From Clostridia bacterium (GTDB taxonomy: Bacteria; Bacillota; Clostridia; Oscillospirales; Ruminococcaceae): 58,201 bases of DNA. The position numbers were made by a program, and so were the translations under genes. Where the stretch lies: the NCBI GenBank assembly GCA_009929695.1, contig RZZW01000018.1:1-58201 (forward strand). The letters are read 5' to 3'. Below are positions 17,686 through 25,815 of the stretch, piece after piece; positions within the stretch are counted from its first letter, which is position 1; each line of letters begins with the position of its first letter. Under the pieces are notes generated by a model. It was not told the DNA's origin, did no database searches, and saw only the letters and a program-made list of their open reading frames with translations.

Positions 17686-17775
17686 AGAAGAAAGAAGCGA
17701 GAAGAGAGAAAAGTTAAGGAGTGACGCCTCAGCAATCACTCCTTACTTCTTCTTTCTTCTCTCTTCTCTTTTTCT
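17686..17775. repeat. Family D purine/pyrimidine inverted repeat
   Basis: Left arm AGAAGAAAGAAGCGAGAAGA..AAGGAGTGA, right arm TCACTCCTTACTTCTTCTTT..CTCTTCTC, loop about 12 bases. It lies between the convergent cysE and ECF S genes and ends in a T-rich tract on both strands, so it probably acts as a two-way terminator. Confidence 0.85.
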
Positions 17776-17781
17776 TTCTAT

Positions 17782-18333
17782 TTACTTAGCTAATATCCCC
17801 GCCTTAGCCAGTGCCGGCCTCATCATTTTGGCAAGCAGCACCGACACCACTATTGCCAAAATAGCGTTTATTGTTGAGGTGATGCCCTTTGTGACAATCT
17901 GCGTCATAACGGCGCCTATGTCTTGGTGCTCGATGAGGTACTTCATTATATATGACTTTGTGAGGTACAATACAACATATGTCAAGCTGCCGACTGTCGC
18001 GCCGATTATGTCTTTTTTAAGGCTCACGCCCGCGCCTTTATGTGCGATTACGCCCGCAAGAAAGCCAATGAAAAACTTCGTTATGAAGGTTATCCAGCTC
18101 TCGGAGATGTAAAGCGGGTTTGTGAAGTCGAAAAGCATGCTGCCGAAGCCCGACGCAAGCCCGCCCGCAAGCGGCCCAAACAAAAGGCCCGACAACGCGC
18201 AGAAAACGTTGCCCAAATGTATGCGAGCCACCTCGCCAAGCGGTATTTGTATCCAACTGAACACAAACACAAGCGCGCTCAAAAGCCCGATTATCGCAAG
18301 CTGTCTCACGCTGAATTTTGATTTTGTTTCCAT
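17782..18333 (-). CDS. ECF transporter S component, vitamin uptake
   Basis: A 183 aa membrane protein with about six helices that fits the ECF-type substrate-binding S component. Near the N-terminus are 'ALVFVFSWIQIPLG' and 'RIHLGNVFCALSGLLFGP', followed by 'GGLASGFGSMLFDF', a typical S-component layout for a small vitamin. It would use a shared energizing module (EcfA/A'/T) encoded elsewhere. The start at 18333 has AGAGGGGA; longer readings include the family A repeat. The divergent neighbour is a MocR/PdxR-type regulator, which hints at a vitamin B6-related substrate, but folate or pantothenate cannot be excluded. Confidence 0.8.
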   Translation of the reverse strand: METKSKFSVRQLAIIGLLSALVFVFSWIQIPLGEVARIHLGNVFCALSGLLFGPLAGGLASGFGSMLFDFTNPLYISESWITFITKFFIGFLAGVIAHKGAGVSLKKDIIGATVGSLTYVVLYLTKSYIMKYLIEHQDIGAVMTQIVTKGITSTINAILAIVVSVLLAKMMRPALAKAGILAK

Positions 18334-18378
18334 ATTTATTCCCCTCTTACCAATTAATATTGACACATCCGCTCCGGT

Positions 18379-18459
18379 GTCATTCTGAGCGCATCGAAGA
18401 ATCTTTTGCACTTCGACTTGAATTTTAAGATTCTTCGTCGCTGCGCTCCTCAGAATGAC
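18379..18459. repeat. Family A inverted repeat in ECF S leader
   Basis: Arms GTCATTCTGAGCGCATCGAA and GTCGCTGCGCTCCTCAGAAT. It lies between the minus-strand -10 hexamer (18515) and the ECF S start (18333), so it is transcribed as an ~80 nt hairpin in the 5' leader. Confidence 0.85.
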
Positions 18460-18514
18460 AGCGGTAAGATTTCGGACATATCTATTGACATTGCCTTTGC
18501 AAAAGTTTATATTG

Positions 18515-18555
18515 ATTATATCAGCATTTGAACCTATTGAAACTCTCAATATATA
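18515..18555. promoter_or_regulatory. Overlapping divergent promoters, mocR and ECF S
   Basis: Minus strand: TTTCAA (18542-18537), 16 bases, TATAAT (18520-18515), toward the ECF S gene. Plus strand: TTGAAC (18528-18533), 16 bases, TATATA (18550-18555), toward mocR. The two promoters interpenetrate, so one bound regulator could control both. Confidence 0.65.
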
Positions 18556-18591
18556 AAATTTTTATGGTATCAGTTTAAAGGGGTGTGCAAA

Positions 18592-19998
18592 ATGGAAAGC
18601 GCGGTTTTTACGCCTTGCGGCGGCGAAGCGTTGTATATGCAGCTGTATAAGCATCTTGTGAACGAAATAAGCACAGGCAGGCTTAAAAGCGGCGAAAAGC
18701 TGCCGAGCAAGCGCCGTCTTGCGCAGGATTTGCAGCTTGCGGTGAACACGGTTGACACAGCATACCAAATGCTTGTCGCAGAGGGGTATGTTTTGGCGAA
18801 GCCCAAGAGCGGATTTTTTGTGCAAAAAACAGATATACCGCTTGCGAAAAAGACAATTCGCGGAGCGGCGACGAGCGAAAAAACGGCGGCAAAGCAGGAA
18901 TATATTTATAATTTTGAAACATCGAGCATTGACACGGCGCTCTTTCCTTATAAGACATGGCGGCGCATTCAGCGAGATATCATGGCGGGCAGCCCCGCGT
19001 TTCTCAACCACGGCGCAAGGCAGGGCGACGAAAATTTGCGTGAGGCTATATCGGCGCACCTGCACGAATATCGCGGCGCACAGTGCACGGCAGACCAAAT
19101 AATAGTCGGCGCGGGCATTGAATATCTGCTTTCGCTTTTGGCGCGAATGTTTAACGAGAGCACGTTTGCGGTTGAAAACCCAGGCTATGCGCGGACGCAC
19201 CGCATACTTGAAAACAACGGTGCAAGCGTTGAGTTTGTGCCGCTTGACGAGAGCGGTTTAAGCGTGGACGCGCTTGAAAAAAGCGGCGCTTCACTTGCAT
19301 ATGTCACGCCAAGCCACCAGTTTCCCGCGGGGATAACAATGCCTATTGCGCGGCGCACGCAGCTGCTTTCGTGGGCGGACAGCGCCGAGGGGCGGTATAT
19401 CATCGAGGACGATTACGACAGCGAATTTCGGTTTGACACAAAGCCTGTGCCTTGCCTGCAAGGGCTTGGCGGCGGCGAGAGAGTCATATATATAAGCACC
19501 TTTTCAAAGAGCATTGCGCCCGCTTTTCGCATAGGCTACATGGTTCTGCCGCAGTCGCTTTTGAGCCGTTTTGACGCGCAGTTTGGGTTTTATTCCTCGA
19601 CTGTATCGCGCTTTGAACAGCAAACGCTCGCGGGGTTTATGAGCGGCGGCTACTACGCGCGGCACTTAAACCGCCTGCGCATAGAGTACCGCCAGCGCCG
19701 CGACGTGCTTTTGAAGGCGATTTACAGCAGCTTCGGGCGCGGCGGCGCGACTGTTTACGGCAGCCACACAGGCTTGCATTTGCTTTTACAAGTGCACGGC
19801 AAATTGACCGAGCAAGAAATCAAAGCCGCTGCAAAGCAAAGCGGCATACATCTCAACGGGTTGAGCGAATACTACGAAAATTCCGCGGACGGCTGTCTGC
19901 CCTCGACGGTGGTTTTGGGCTATGCGGGCATGACGCAGAGCGATATTGAAAACGCCGTGGCGCTTTTGGCGAAAGCCTTAAACGCGCAAAAATCATGA
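18592..19998 (+). CDS. MocR/PdxR-family regulator with aminotransferase domain
   Basis: A 468 aa regulator: N-terminal GntR winged helix ('LYMQLYKHLVNEISTGRLKS', 'LPSKRRLAQDLQLAVNTVD') joined to a fold-type I aminotransferase domain with the PLP-binding lysine in 'ISTFSKSIAPAFRIGYM' and 'IIEDDYDSEFRF'. MocR proteins sense PLP or amino compounds and several (PdxR) control vitamin B6 synthesis. ATG at 18592 follows AAAGGGG. It is divergent from an ECF S component and its promoter overlaps that gene's promoter, so the transporter is a likely target. The 3' end overlaps the convergent clpC pseudogene by six bases. Confidence 0.88.
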   Translation: MESAVFTPCGGEALYMQLYKHLVNEISTGRLKSGEKLPSKRRLAQDLQLAVNTVDTAYQMLVAEGYVLAKPKSGFFVQKTDIPLAKKTIRGAATSEKTAAKQEYIYNFETSSIDTALFPYKTWRRIQRDIMAGSPAFLNHGARQGDENLREAISAHLHEYRGAQCTADQIIVGAGIEYLLSLLARMFNESTFAVENPGYARTHRILENNGASVEFVPLDESGLSVDALEKSGASLAYVTPSHQFPAGITMPIARRTQLLSWADSAEGRYIIEDDYDSEFRFDTKPVPCLQGLGGGERVIYISTFSKSIAPAFRIGYMVLPQSLLSRFDAQFGFYSSTVSRFEQQTLAGFMSGGYYARHLNRLRIEYRQRRDVLLKAIYSSFGRGGATVYGSHTGLHLLLQVHGKLTEQEIKAAAKQSGIHLNGLSEYYENSADGCLPSTVVLGYAGMTQSDIENAVALLAKALNAQKS

Positions 19999-22042
19999 CG
20001 TCATTGCCACACAGCCGAGCCGAATTTGTTCTTTTTTATCGCTTCGCATTTCCTTTATAATTATTTTTCCGCCGTCTGCGTCGAGCACGAGTGCGGATTT
20101 TTTTGCGGGTGAAGCGTCGGCTAAAAGGCGCGATATCTCTTTTTCAAGCGTGTGCTTTATCTCTCTTGCGCCGTAGCGGGCGCAGTTTGACATATCGACA
20201 AGCGCGGCGCAAACGTCGTCTGTGTGCGCAAGCTTCATGCCCGCATTTTGGGCGCGGGCTTCGAGCAAGCAGAGCTGTCTCTCAGCTATGGCGAGCAAGG
20301 ATGCGCGGTCTAGCGGGTAAAACACCGTCACCTCGTCGAGCCTGCCGAGAAGCTCGGGGCGAAAAATGCCTCTTGCTGCGGCGAGCGCGTCACTTTTGCA
20401 AAAAGATGCGGTTGACTGCCCAAATCCGAGCGGAACGTCCGACACGCGGCACTGTGCGCCCGCGTTGCTTGTGAAAATTATGACCGTATTTGTAAAATCT
20501 GCGGTGTAGCCCTCGGAATCCGTCAAGCGCCCCTCGTCGATTATCTGCAAGAGCAAATTCAGCGCGTCGGGGTGAGCTTTTTCGACCTCGTCAAACAGCA
20601 CCGCGCAGTACGGGCGGCGGCGCACGGCCTGCGTCAGCCTGCCGCCCTCGCCGTGGCCGACGTAGCCCGGCGGCGCCCCGATGAGGCGGCTCACGGCGTG
20701 CTGCTCCATATATTCGCTCATGTCAAACCGTAACAGCGCCTTTTCGGTGCCGAAAATCTCCTGCGTGAGCGCCTTTGCAAGCTCTGTTTTGCCAACGCCT
20801 GTGGGGCCCAGAAAAAGAAACGACCCCATCGGCTTTGACGCGTCCGAAAGCCCCGACGCGGCGCGGCACATGGCGGCGCAGACGCTTTTTACGGCTTCGG
20901 CTTGACCTGTCACGCGCTGTGAAATAGCGGCGTAAAGCTCGGCGGCACTCTGCGATTTCGCCTCAAGCTTTTGAAGCGGAATGCCACTCTGCCTTGCGCA
21001 AACCCTCGCTATGTCGTGCGCGGTGACGGTTTTTGTTTTGTCGTCAAGGCGCACGGCGGCGCAGGCTTCATCGAGCAAATCGAGCGCTTTATCGGGCAGA
21101 TAGCGCCCCGGAAGATACCGCCGTGACAGCGCGACAGCCGTCTCGAACACCTCGGGCAGAATTTTCACATTGTGAAAGCCCTCATAGCGCGGCGAAAGCC
21201 CCTGCAAAATGGTCTGTGCAACCTTTGGCGCGGGATATTTCATTTAGAACTGTCTGAAACCGCTCCTCGAAATCTCCGCGGTATTTTGTGCCCGCGAGCA
21301 GCGCCGTTAAATCGAGCGATAACACGCGCCTGTTTAAAAGCGGCGGCGGAGCTTTGCGCTGTGAAATACAGAGCGCCAACCCCTCGGCGATGGCTGTTTT
21401 GCCAACGCCCGCCTCGCCCACAAGGCACGGATTATTTTTGCGGCGGCGGCATAGTATGCGCATCACGTCGCCAAGCTCTGCGTCGCGCCCAAGCACGGGG
21501 TCGAGTGTATTTTCCATTGCTTGCAGTGTTAAATCTCGCGTGTATTTTTCGGCATTTTTCACTGTGTGTGACGTCTCCTTTGGCTTTTGCTGAAATAAAA
21601 ATGCGCGCCCTGACAGCCGTTGACATGCTTTAAGCGTGTCTGCATACGAGGTGCAGAGGCTTTGCGCCGTGCGCGCGGCGGTGCACTCTTTATTTTCAAG
21701 CACGGCCGTCAGCAGTTGCTCCGCGCCCGCAAGCTGAACGCTCATGTCGGAAGCCGCAATAAGCGCATTGTCGAGCGTTTTATTTAAGTTTGCCGTAAAG
21801 TTTTTTGCCGTCAGGTACGGCCTTATGCCTGTGCAGCTTGCCACGTTTAGCTCGCGCATGAGATTTATTGTAAAAATGCCGTGCTGCGCGAGAAATTCGC
21901 GAGCACTTGTATCCTCTTTAGTCATGGCGAGCAGAAGATGTTCTGTGCCGACATAGCTGCTGCCTAGCTGCTGAGCCGTTTTTATGGCAGTGCAGAGCAG
22001 CCTACTGCCAATTTTTGAAAAGCCTGTAAATTTATAAAACAA
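19993..22042 (-). pseudogene. clpC: ClpC-type AAA+ unfoldase, internal deletion
   Basis: Two reading frames together cover a Clp ATPase. The first (22042-21182) has the double Clp N-domain ('SYVGTEHLLLAMTKE'), then D1 with Walker A 'GEAGVGKTA' and 'YRGDFEERFQTVLNEI'. The second (from about 21240) resumes at 'VAQTILQGLSPRYEGFHNV' and continues through D2 with 'GPTGVGKTELAKAL', 'LFDEVEKAHPDAL', 'GAPPGYVGH' and 'FRPELLGRLDEV'. Compared with the family, roughly 80-90 residues of D1 (Walker B, sensor 1 and arginine finger) are missing at the junction and the frame is shifted. An active double-ring unfoldase is therefore not expected. The first codon would be TTG after AAGGGGG. Its region between D1 and D2 is also short of the usual coiled middle domain. 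Confidence 0.9.
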
Positions 22043-22044
22043 AG

Positions 22045-22082
22045 CGCCGCGCCCCCTTCGCTTTTGAAGTATGGGCGCGGCG
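22045..22082 (-). terminator. Terminator of the TSCPD gene
   Basis: Stem CGCCGCGCCC / GGGCGCGGCG with an 18-base loop, followed on the minus strand by CTTTGTTTT. It lies directly after the TSCPD gene and its T tract overlaps the putative TTG start of clpC. Confidence 0.8.
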
Positions 22083-22093
22083 TATTGTTTTAT

Positions 22094-22351
22094 TCATCGT
22101 ATTGCGGCAATTGCCTCTTCAAGCGTGAGCGCAACTTGGTCGGGACATGAGGTGGATTTCATGCCGCAGGTCATGCCCTTTAAGCGAGCGATAGCGTCCT
22201 CGGCTTTCATACCCTGCAAAAGCGAGCAGATGCCATTTAGGTTTCCGTTGCAGCCGCCTGTGACGGATACGTTTTCGATAGTGTGGTCGGGCGCAAGCTC
22301 AACAGCAGTCGAAAGTGAGCAAACCCCGCGGTTTCTGCGTGTGTGTGTCAT
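22094..22351 (-). CDS. TSCPD domain protein (TIGR03905-like)
   Basis: An 85 aa protein with 'TGGCNGNLNGICSLLQGM' and the namesake 'STSCPDQVALTLEEAI'. The domain is also found at the C-terminus of class II ribonucleotide reductases, where its cysteines are thought to bind metal or take part in reduction; the stand-alone form has no established function. Start ATG at 22351 is preceded by AAAGGA. It is followed by its own terminator, so it is likely a single-gene transcript. Confidence 0.88.
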   Translation of the reverse strand: MTHTRRNRGVCSLSTAVELAPDHTIENVSVTGGCNGNLNGICSLLQGMKAEDAIARLKGMTCGMKSTSCPDQVALTLEEAIAAIR

Positions 22352-22392
22352 ATTAAAAATCCTTTCTGAATGTGAATTTGTGTAAAGCTGCG

Positions 22393-22474
22393 CGGGCGGA
22401 TATGGAATCCGCCCCTACGGTTCACCGTGAATTTGCGTCGAATTGTAGGTGCGCCATGTATGGCGTCCCTACAA
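22393..22474. repeat. Two family B palindromes at a gene end
   Basis: GGGCGGATATGGAATCCGCC followed by CCTAC (22393-22419), then ATTGTAGGTGCGCCATGTAT followed by GGCGTCCCTACAAT (to 22474). The second contributes the TAG stop codon of the PHP gene (22469-22471). Confidence 0.85.
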
Positions 22475-23296
22475 TGCAAGCTTTTGTATCCGTGCAATAT
22501 TCTCATCGTCTGTTGTAAACGAGCCTAGCGGGTTTGGTTTGGCGCTGTACATGCCGTGGAAGTCGCTGCCGCCTGTCACTATGAGGTTATATTTTTTTGC
22601 AATCTCCGCAAGCTCTTTTTTGTCCTCTGCGGTGTTGCGCGGGTGGTTTATTTCAACGCCATCTATCTCTCCGCTTGCGGCGAGGCGGCGCACTAGCGGC
22701 ATGCTGTGGTAAACGCTTGGGTGTGCGATGACTATGACGCCGCCTGTGCCGCGCGCCATTTTTAGCACGTCTGCCACGCTTTCATATGCGGGATTGTGCA
22801 AAACGGTGCCGTTTTTGCCGAAAAGCTGCTTGTATAAATCTTTATAAATTCCGTCTGTGCAGGCGTAGTCAAACAGCACGCGTATGGCGCAGGTTTTGAA
22901 AAGCACTCCGCTTTTTTGGGCGTATTTTAGCGCGTCCTCGCGTTTAAACTGCGGATATAGCTGCTCAATTTCAGCAAGACTTTTGCCTACTGCCTCGTTG
23001 CGCCGCTGTGCCATTAATGCGCAAAAGCTCACAAGCTCCTTTGTGACGCGGGGGTAGTAGCAGAGAATATGCACGCGCTCGCCCTGAGCCGCGTCGAAGC
23101 CTGTCAGCTCAACTGCGGGGATAAGCTGAACGCCGTTTTGCGTTTTGTGCTCGTTTGCGTAATTTATGGCGAGCACGGTGTCGTGGTCAGACACCGCAAG
23201 ATGCGTCATGCCTGCTCTTGCGGCAAGTAGCGGCAGCGTTTCGATGTCGCTTGACGCATCGGAAAAATTTGTGTGCGTGTGTAAATCGCCCGCCAT
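22469..23296 (-). CDS. PHP-domain phosphoesterase
   Basis: A 275 aa PHP-fold metallohydrolase. Metal motifs in order: 'DLHTHTNFSD' (residues 4-13), 'SDHDT' near 41, a His in 'VIAHPS' near 195 and 'GGSDFHG' near 248. Stand-alone proteins of this kind (YciV/RNase AM or histidinol-phosphatase-like) cleave phosphate esters, in some cases 3',5'-bisphosphate nucleotides. ATG at 23296 follows GAGGTGG; an upstream extension of 49 residues has no such site. The final codons and TAG stop lie inside a family B repeat. Confidence 0.88.
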   Translation of the reverse strand: MAGDLHTHTNFSDASSDIETLPLLAARAGMTHLAVSDHDTVLAINYANEHKTQNGVQLIPAVELTGFDAAQGERVHILCYYPRVTKELVSFCALMAQRRNEAVGKSLAEIEQLYPQFKREDALKYAQKSGVLFKTCAIRVLFDYACTDGIYKDLYKQLFGKNGTVLHNPAYESVADVLKMARGTGGVIVIAHPSVYHSMPLVRRLAASGEIDGVEINHPRNTAEDKKELAEIAKKYNLIVTGGSDFHGMYSAKPNPLGSFTTDDENIARIQKLAL

Positions 23297-23393
23297 GTAA
23301 CCACCTCGGTTTGTAAATATTAAAAAAGTACTCGATTTTATCACAAAAATGTGCGATAATAGGCTAAACAGCCTTATGTAAGGAGACGATTTT

Positions 23394-23903
23394 ATGACAA
23401 CAGAAAAAATTCGCACTGCGCCGCAGACGCTTTTTGAGAGCAAAACGCGGTTTGCGTTTATAAATATAGTGATGCCGCTGCTTGCCGCCGTGTCGCTTTA
23501 CGACATCGTGAGCTGCCTTTTGCGCTCGGGCACGACGGCGTATTTGACGTTTTTTCTTTTTCTTGTGCACTGCTTTATCTGCATTGCGGCGTGTCTGCTT
23601 GTTCGCGACAGCGCAAAATCATCATTTTACATAATAATCGGCTACTGCTGCTATTTTATGCTTGTGCTGTGCGTGCCACTTGTGCTCGGCATAATATCGC
23701 ACAGCGCATACACGCAATATTTTTACTCGTTTGCCGAAATAACAGGCATGAGCCGCCTTATAAGCTTAACGCTGAACGTCGGCATGTGGCTGACAACACT
23801 TATGCGCGTGATATTTGCGCTTGCGTCATTTTCGTTTTTCGCGTTTTTTCTGCGTGAAACAATTGAATTGCAACCGCTTTTTAACGGCGAACAAAAATCG
23901 TAG
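23394..23903 (+). CDS. Unknown membrane protein, 169 aa
   Basis: Not recognised. Four hydrophobic segments are visible at about 24-45, 50-72, 80-102 and 128-152, with a short acidic C-terminal tail. ATG at 23394 follows AAGGAGACG. It is divergent from the PHP gene and convergent with folD. The TAG stop (23901-23903) is the left edge of a family B palindrome, which also holds the folD stop eight bases further on. Confidence 0.7.
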   Translation: MTTEKIRTAPQTLFESKTRFAFINIVMPLLAAVSLYDIVSCLLRSGTTAYLTFFLFLVHCFICIAACLLVRDSAKSSFYIIIGYCCYFMLVLCVPLVLGIISHSAYTQYFYSFAEITGMSRLISLTLNVGMWLTTLMRVIFALASFSFFAFFLRETIELQPLFNGEQKS

Positions 23904-23923
23904 GGGCGATTCACGAATCGCCC
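23900..23923. repeat. Family B palindrome shared by two stop codons
   Basis: GTAGGGGCGATTCACGAATC followed by GCCC. The left arm contains the TAG of the plus-strand membrane gene; the core contains the TGA (minus strand, 23913-23911) of folD. Confidence 0.85.
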
Positions 23924-24768
23924 GAATAGGTTTGCGCCGCCTTAAGCGTATTTTTCATAAGCATTGCGCGTGTCATCAAGCCTAAGCCTCCGGGGACGGG
24001 GGTTATGAACGCGGCTTTTTCGCTTGCGGCTTCAAAGTCTACGTCGCCGTGAAGCTTGCCGTCGTCGCCGCGGTTTATGCCTACGTCTATGACTGCCGCG
24101 CCCTCTTTGACCATATCACCTGTCACAAATCCGGCTTTGCCTATGGCGGCGACTAGAATGTCCGCCTGCGCGCAAAGCTGTTTTAAATTCTGCGTTTTTG
24201 AGTGGCAGATTGTCACCGTTGCGTTATTTGCAAGCAGCATGAGCGCGGCGGGCTTGCCGACGATGTTGCTGCGGCCTATCACGACGGCGTTTTTGCCCGA
24301 TATCTCCATGCCGGTGCTTTTGAGCATTTCGATGCAGCCCGCGGGCGTGCAGGGCATGAAGCAGTCCTCGCCTATAACGAGCTTGCCGACGTTCACGGGC
24401 GTGAAGCCGTCTACGTCCTTAGCGGGTGATATCGCGTCGATGATATTTTTTTCGCGGATATGCTTTGGCAGCGGAAGCTGAACCAAAAGGCCGTGAATTT
24501 CATCGTTTTCGTTGCACTCGTGCACTTTTGCAAGTAATTGCTCTTCTGTTGTGTCCTCGGGCATACGGATGACGTCGGACAATATGCCGCACTCCTCGCA
24601 GTCCTTCGCTTTGCCCGCTACGTAAACCTTGCTCGCGGGGTTATCGCCTACAATTATAACGGCTAAACGCGCGTGAACGCCCTTTTCTTTAAGCGCCGCA
24701 ACGTCCTTTGCGACGCTTTCTTTCATCTGCGCAGCAAGGATTTTACCGCTGATAAGCTGTGCTGACAT
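23911..24768 (-). CDS. folD: Methylenetetrahydrofolate dehydrogenase/cyclohydrolase
   Basis: A 285 aa bifunctional enzyme interconverting methylene-, methenyl- and formyl-tetrahydrofolate. Motifs: 'VGDNPASKVYVAGKAKDCEE' (catalytic Lys region, about 43-62), 'LPLPKHI', 'KDVDGFTPVN' and the Rossmann stretch 'VIGRSNIVGKPAALMLL'. ATG follows GGAGGTAA. It is the last gene of the operon M16-M16-lgt-folD. The C-terminal residues SGDS and the stop are read from a family B repeat, so the native tail seems to have been replaced. Confidence 0.94.
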   Translation of the reverse strand: MSAQLISGKILAAQMKESVAKDVAALKEKGVHARLAVIIVGDNPASKVYVAGKAKDCEECGILSDVIRMPEDTTEEQLLAKVHECNENDEIHGLLVQLPLPKHIREKNIIDAISPAKDVDGFTPVNVGKLVIGEDCFMPCTPAGCIEMLKSTGMEISGKNAVVIGRSNIVGKPAALMLLANNATVTICHSKTQNLKQLCAQADILVAAIGKAGFVTGDMVKEGAAVIDVGINRGDDGKLHGDVDFEAASEKAAFITPVPGGLGLMTRAMLMKNTLKAAQTYSGDS

Positions 24769-24793
24769 ATTGTTTACCTCCGTTTTTCTAAAT

Positions 24794-25807
24794 CTAATTC
24801 CATACGCCGACTGGCTTTGCGCCGCTGTCGAGCTGCTTTTTGAGGTTTATTGCTATCTCTCTTTGCTTTTTAAGCTGCGCGTCGGTGGGCGGTGTTTCGC
24901 CTAGCAGCCACGACATTTCCGCGCCCTCGGGCACGCCTTTTCCCGCGAATGTATAATGTACCACGAGCGCCTTGTCCTTGTTTTTTCTGCGAAGATAAAT
25001 TAAAAGTGCCAAGCCGACTACCACAGATAAAACTGCTATCATTTGGCTGACGCGCACGCCGCCTATCATGAGGCTGTCTGTGCGCAAGCCCTCGACGACA
25101 CAGCGCTCTAAACCGTACCATACAATGTACATAAGGAAAATCTCGCCGTCGAATTTGCGGTGCTTCATATACGCCCAAAGCAGCAAAAAGCCGAGCAGAC
25201 ACCATATCGACTCGTACAAAAACGTCGGGTGAACAGGCGCTGTGGGGTCGATGGAAACGCCGTTTGGCGCGGTGACTATCGCGAGCTTTAAAAATTCATT
25301 TGTGCCCTCGCTGTACATGCCCCACGGCAAATTTGTATTAGTGCCGAACGCCTCTTGATTGAAAAAGTTGCCCCAGCGCCCTATGCCCTGCCCTATTAAA
25401 AAGCACACGGAAACCAAATCGCACAGCGGCAAAAGCTTGAGCCTGCGCCATTTTGCGAGAAAATACGCCGATCCGAACGCGCCTATGACAGCGCCGTATA
25501 TGGCTATGCCGCCGTCGCGCATGTTTATCATGTCCCACACGCTCTCGTATTCAAACGGTGCCATTGCGACGTAAAACGCGCGCGCGCACGCAACGCTTAT
25601 TACTGTGCCGACCATGACGACATCGACAAATCGGTCGGAATCTATGCCGAAGCTTTTTGCCTTTAAAAACCCAAAGCACAAGGCAAGGCCGAGGCCGAGC
25701 GCTATCATGATGCCGTACCAGTAGATACTCATGCCGCCTATTGTGAACGCGACGCGGTTTACGTCAAGCTCTATGCCAAGCGCGGGAAACTGCACGTGAT
25801 ATATCAT
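24794..25807 (-). CDS. lgt: Prolipoprotein diacylglyceryl transferase
   Basis: A 337 aa membrane enzyme that attaches diacylglycerol to the lipobox cysteine of lipoproteins. Seven hydrophobic segments are visible; the signature 'GRWGNFFNQEAFG' is at about 141-153 and 'HPTFLYES' near 193. The C-terminal 50 residues after the last helix form an unusual soluble tail (from about 'YTFAGKGVPEGAEMSWLLGE'), longer than in most homologues. The gene starts eight bases after the upstream M16 stop. Lipoproteins such as that encoded at 35421 would be substrates. Confidence 0.93.
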   Translation of the reverse strand: MIYHVQFPALGIELDVNRVAFTIGGMSIYWYGIMIALGLGLALCFGFLKAKSFGIDSDRFVDVVMVGTVISVACARAFYVAMAPFEYESVWDMINMRDGGIAIYGAVIGAFGSAYFLAKWRRLKLLPLCDLVSVCFLIGQGIGRWGNFFNQEAFGTNTNLPWGMYSEGTNEFLKLAIVTAPNGVSIDPTAPVHPTFLYESIWCLLGFLLLWAYMKHRKFDGEIFLMYIVWYGLERCVVEGLRTDSLMIGGVRVSQMIAVLSVVVGLALLIYLRRKNKDKALVVHYTFAGKGVPEGAEMSWLLGETPPTDAQLKKQREIAINLKKQLDSGAKPVGVWN

Positions 25808-25815
25808 TTATAATG

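Noticed and set aside
18562-19200. 212-codon minus-strand frame opposite mocR
   Set aside because: Shadow of the MocR coding region; Arg/Cys-rich composition typical of antisense frames in GC-biased genes.
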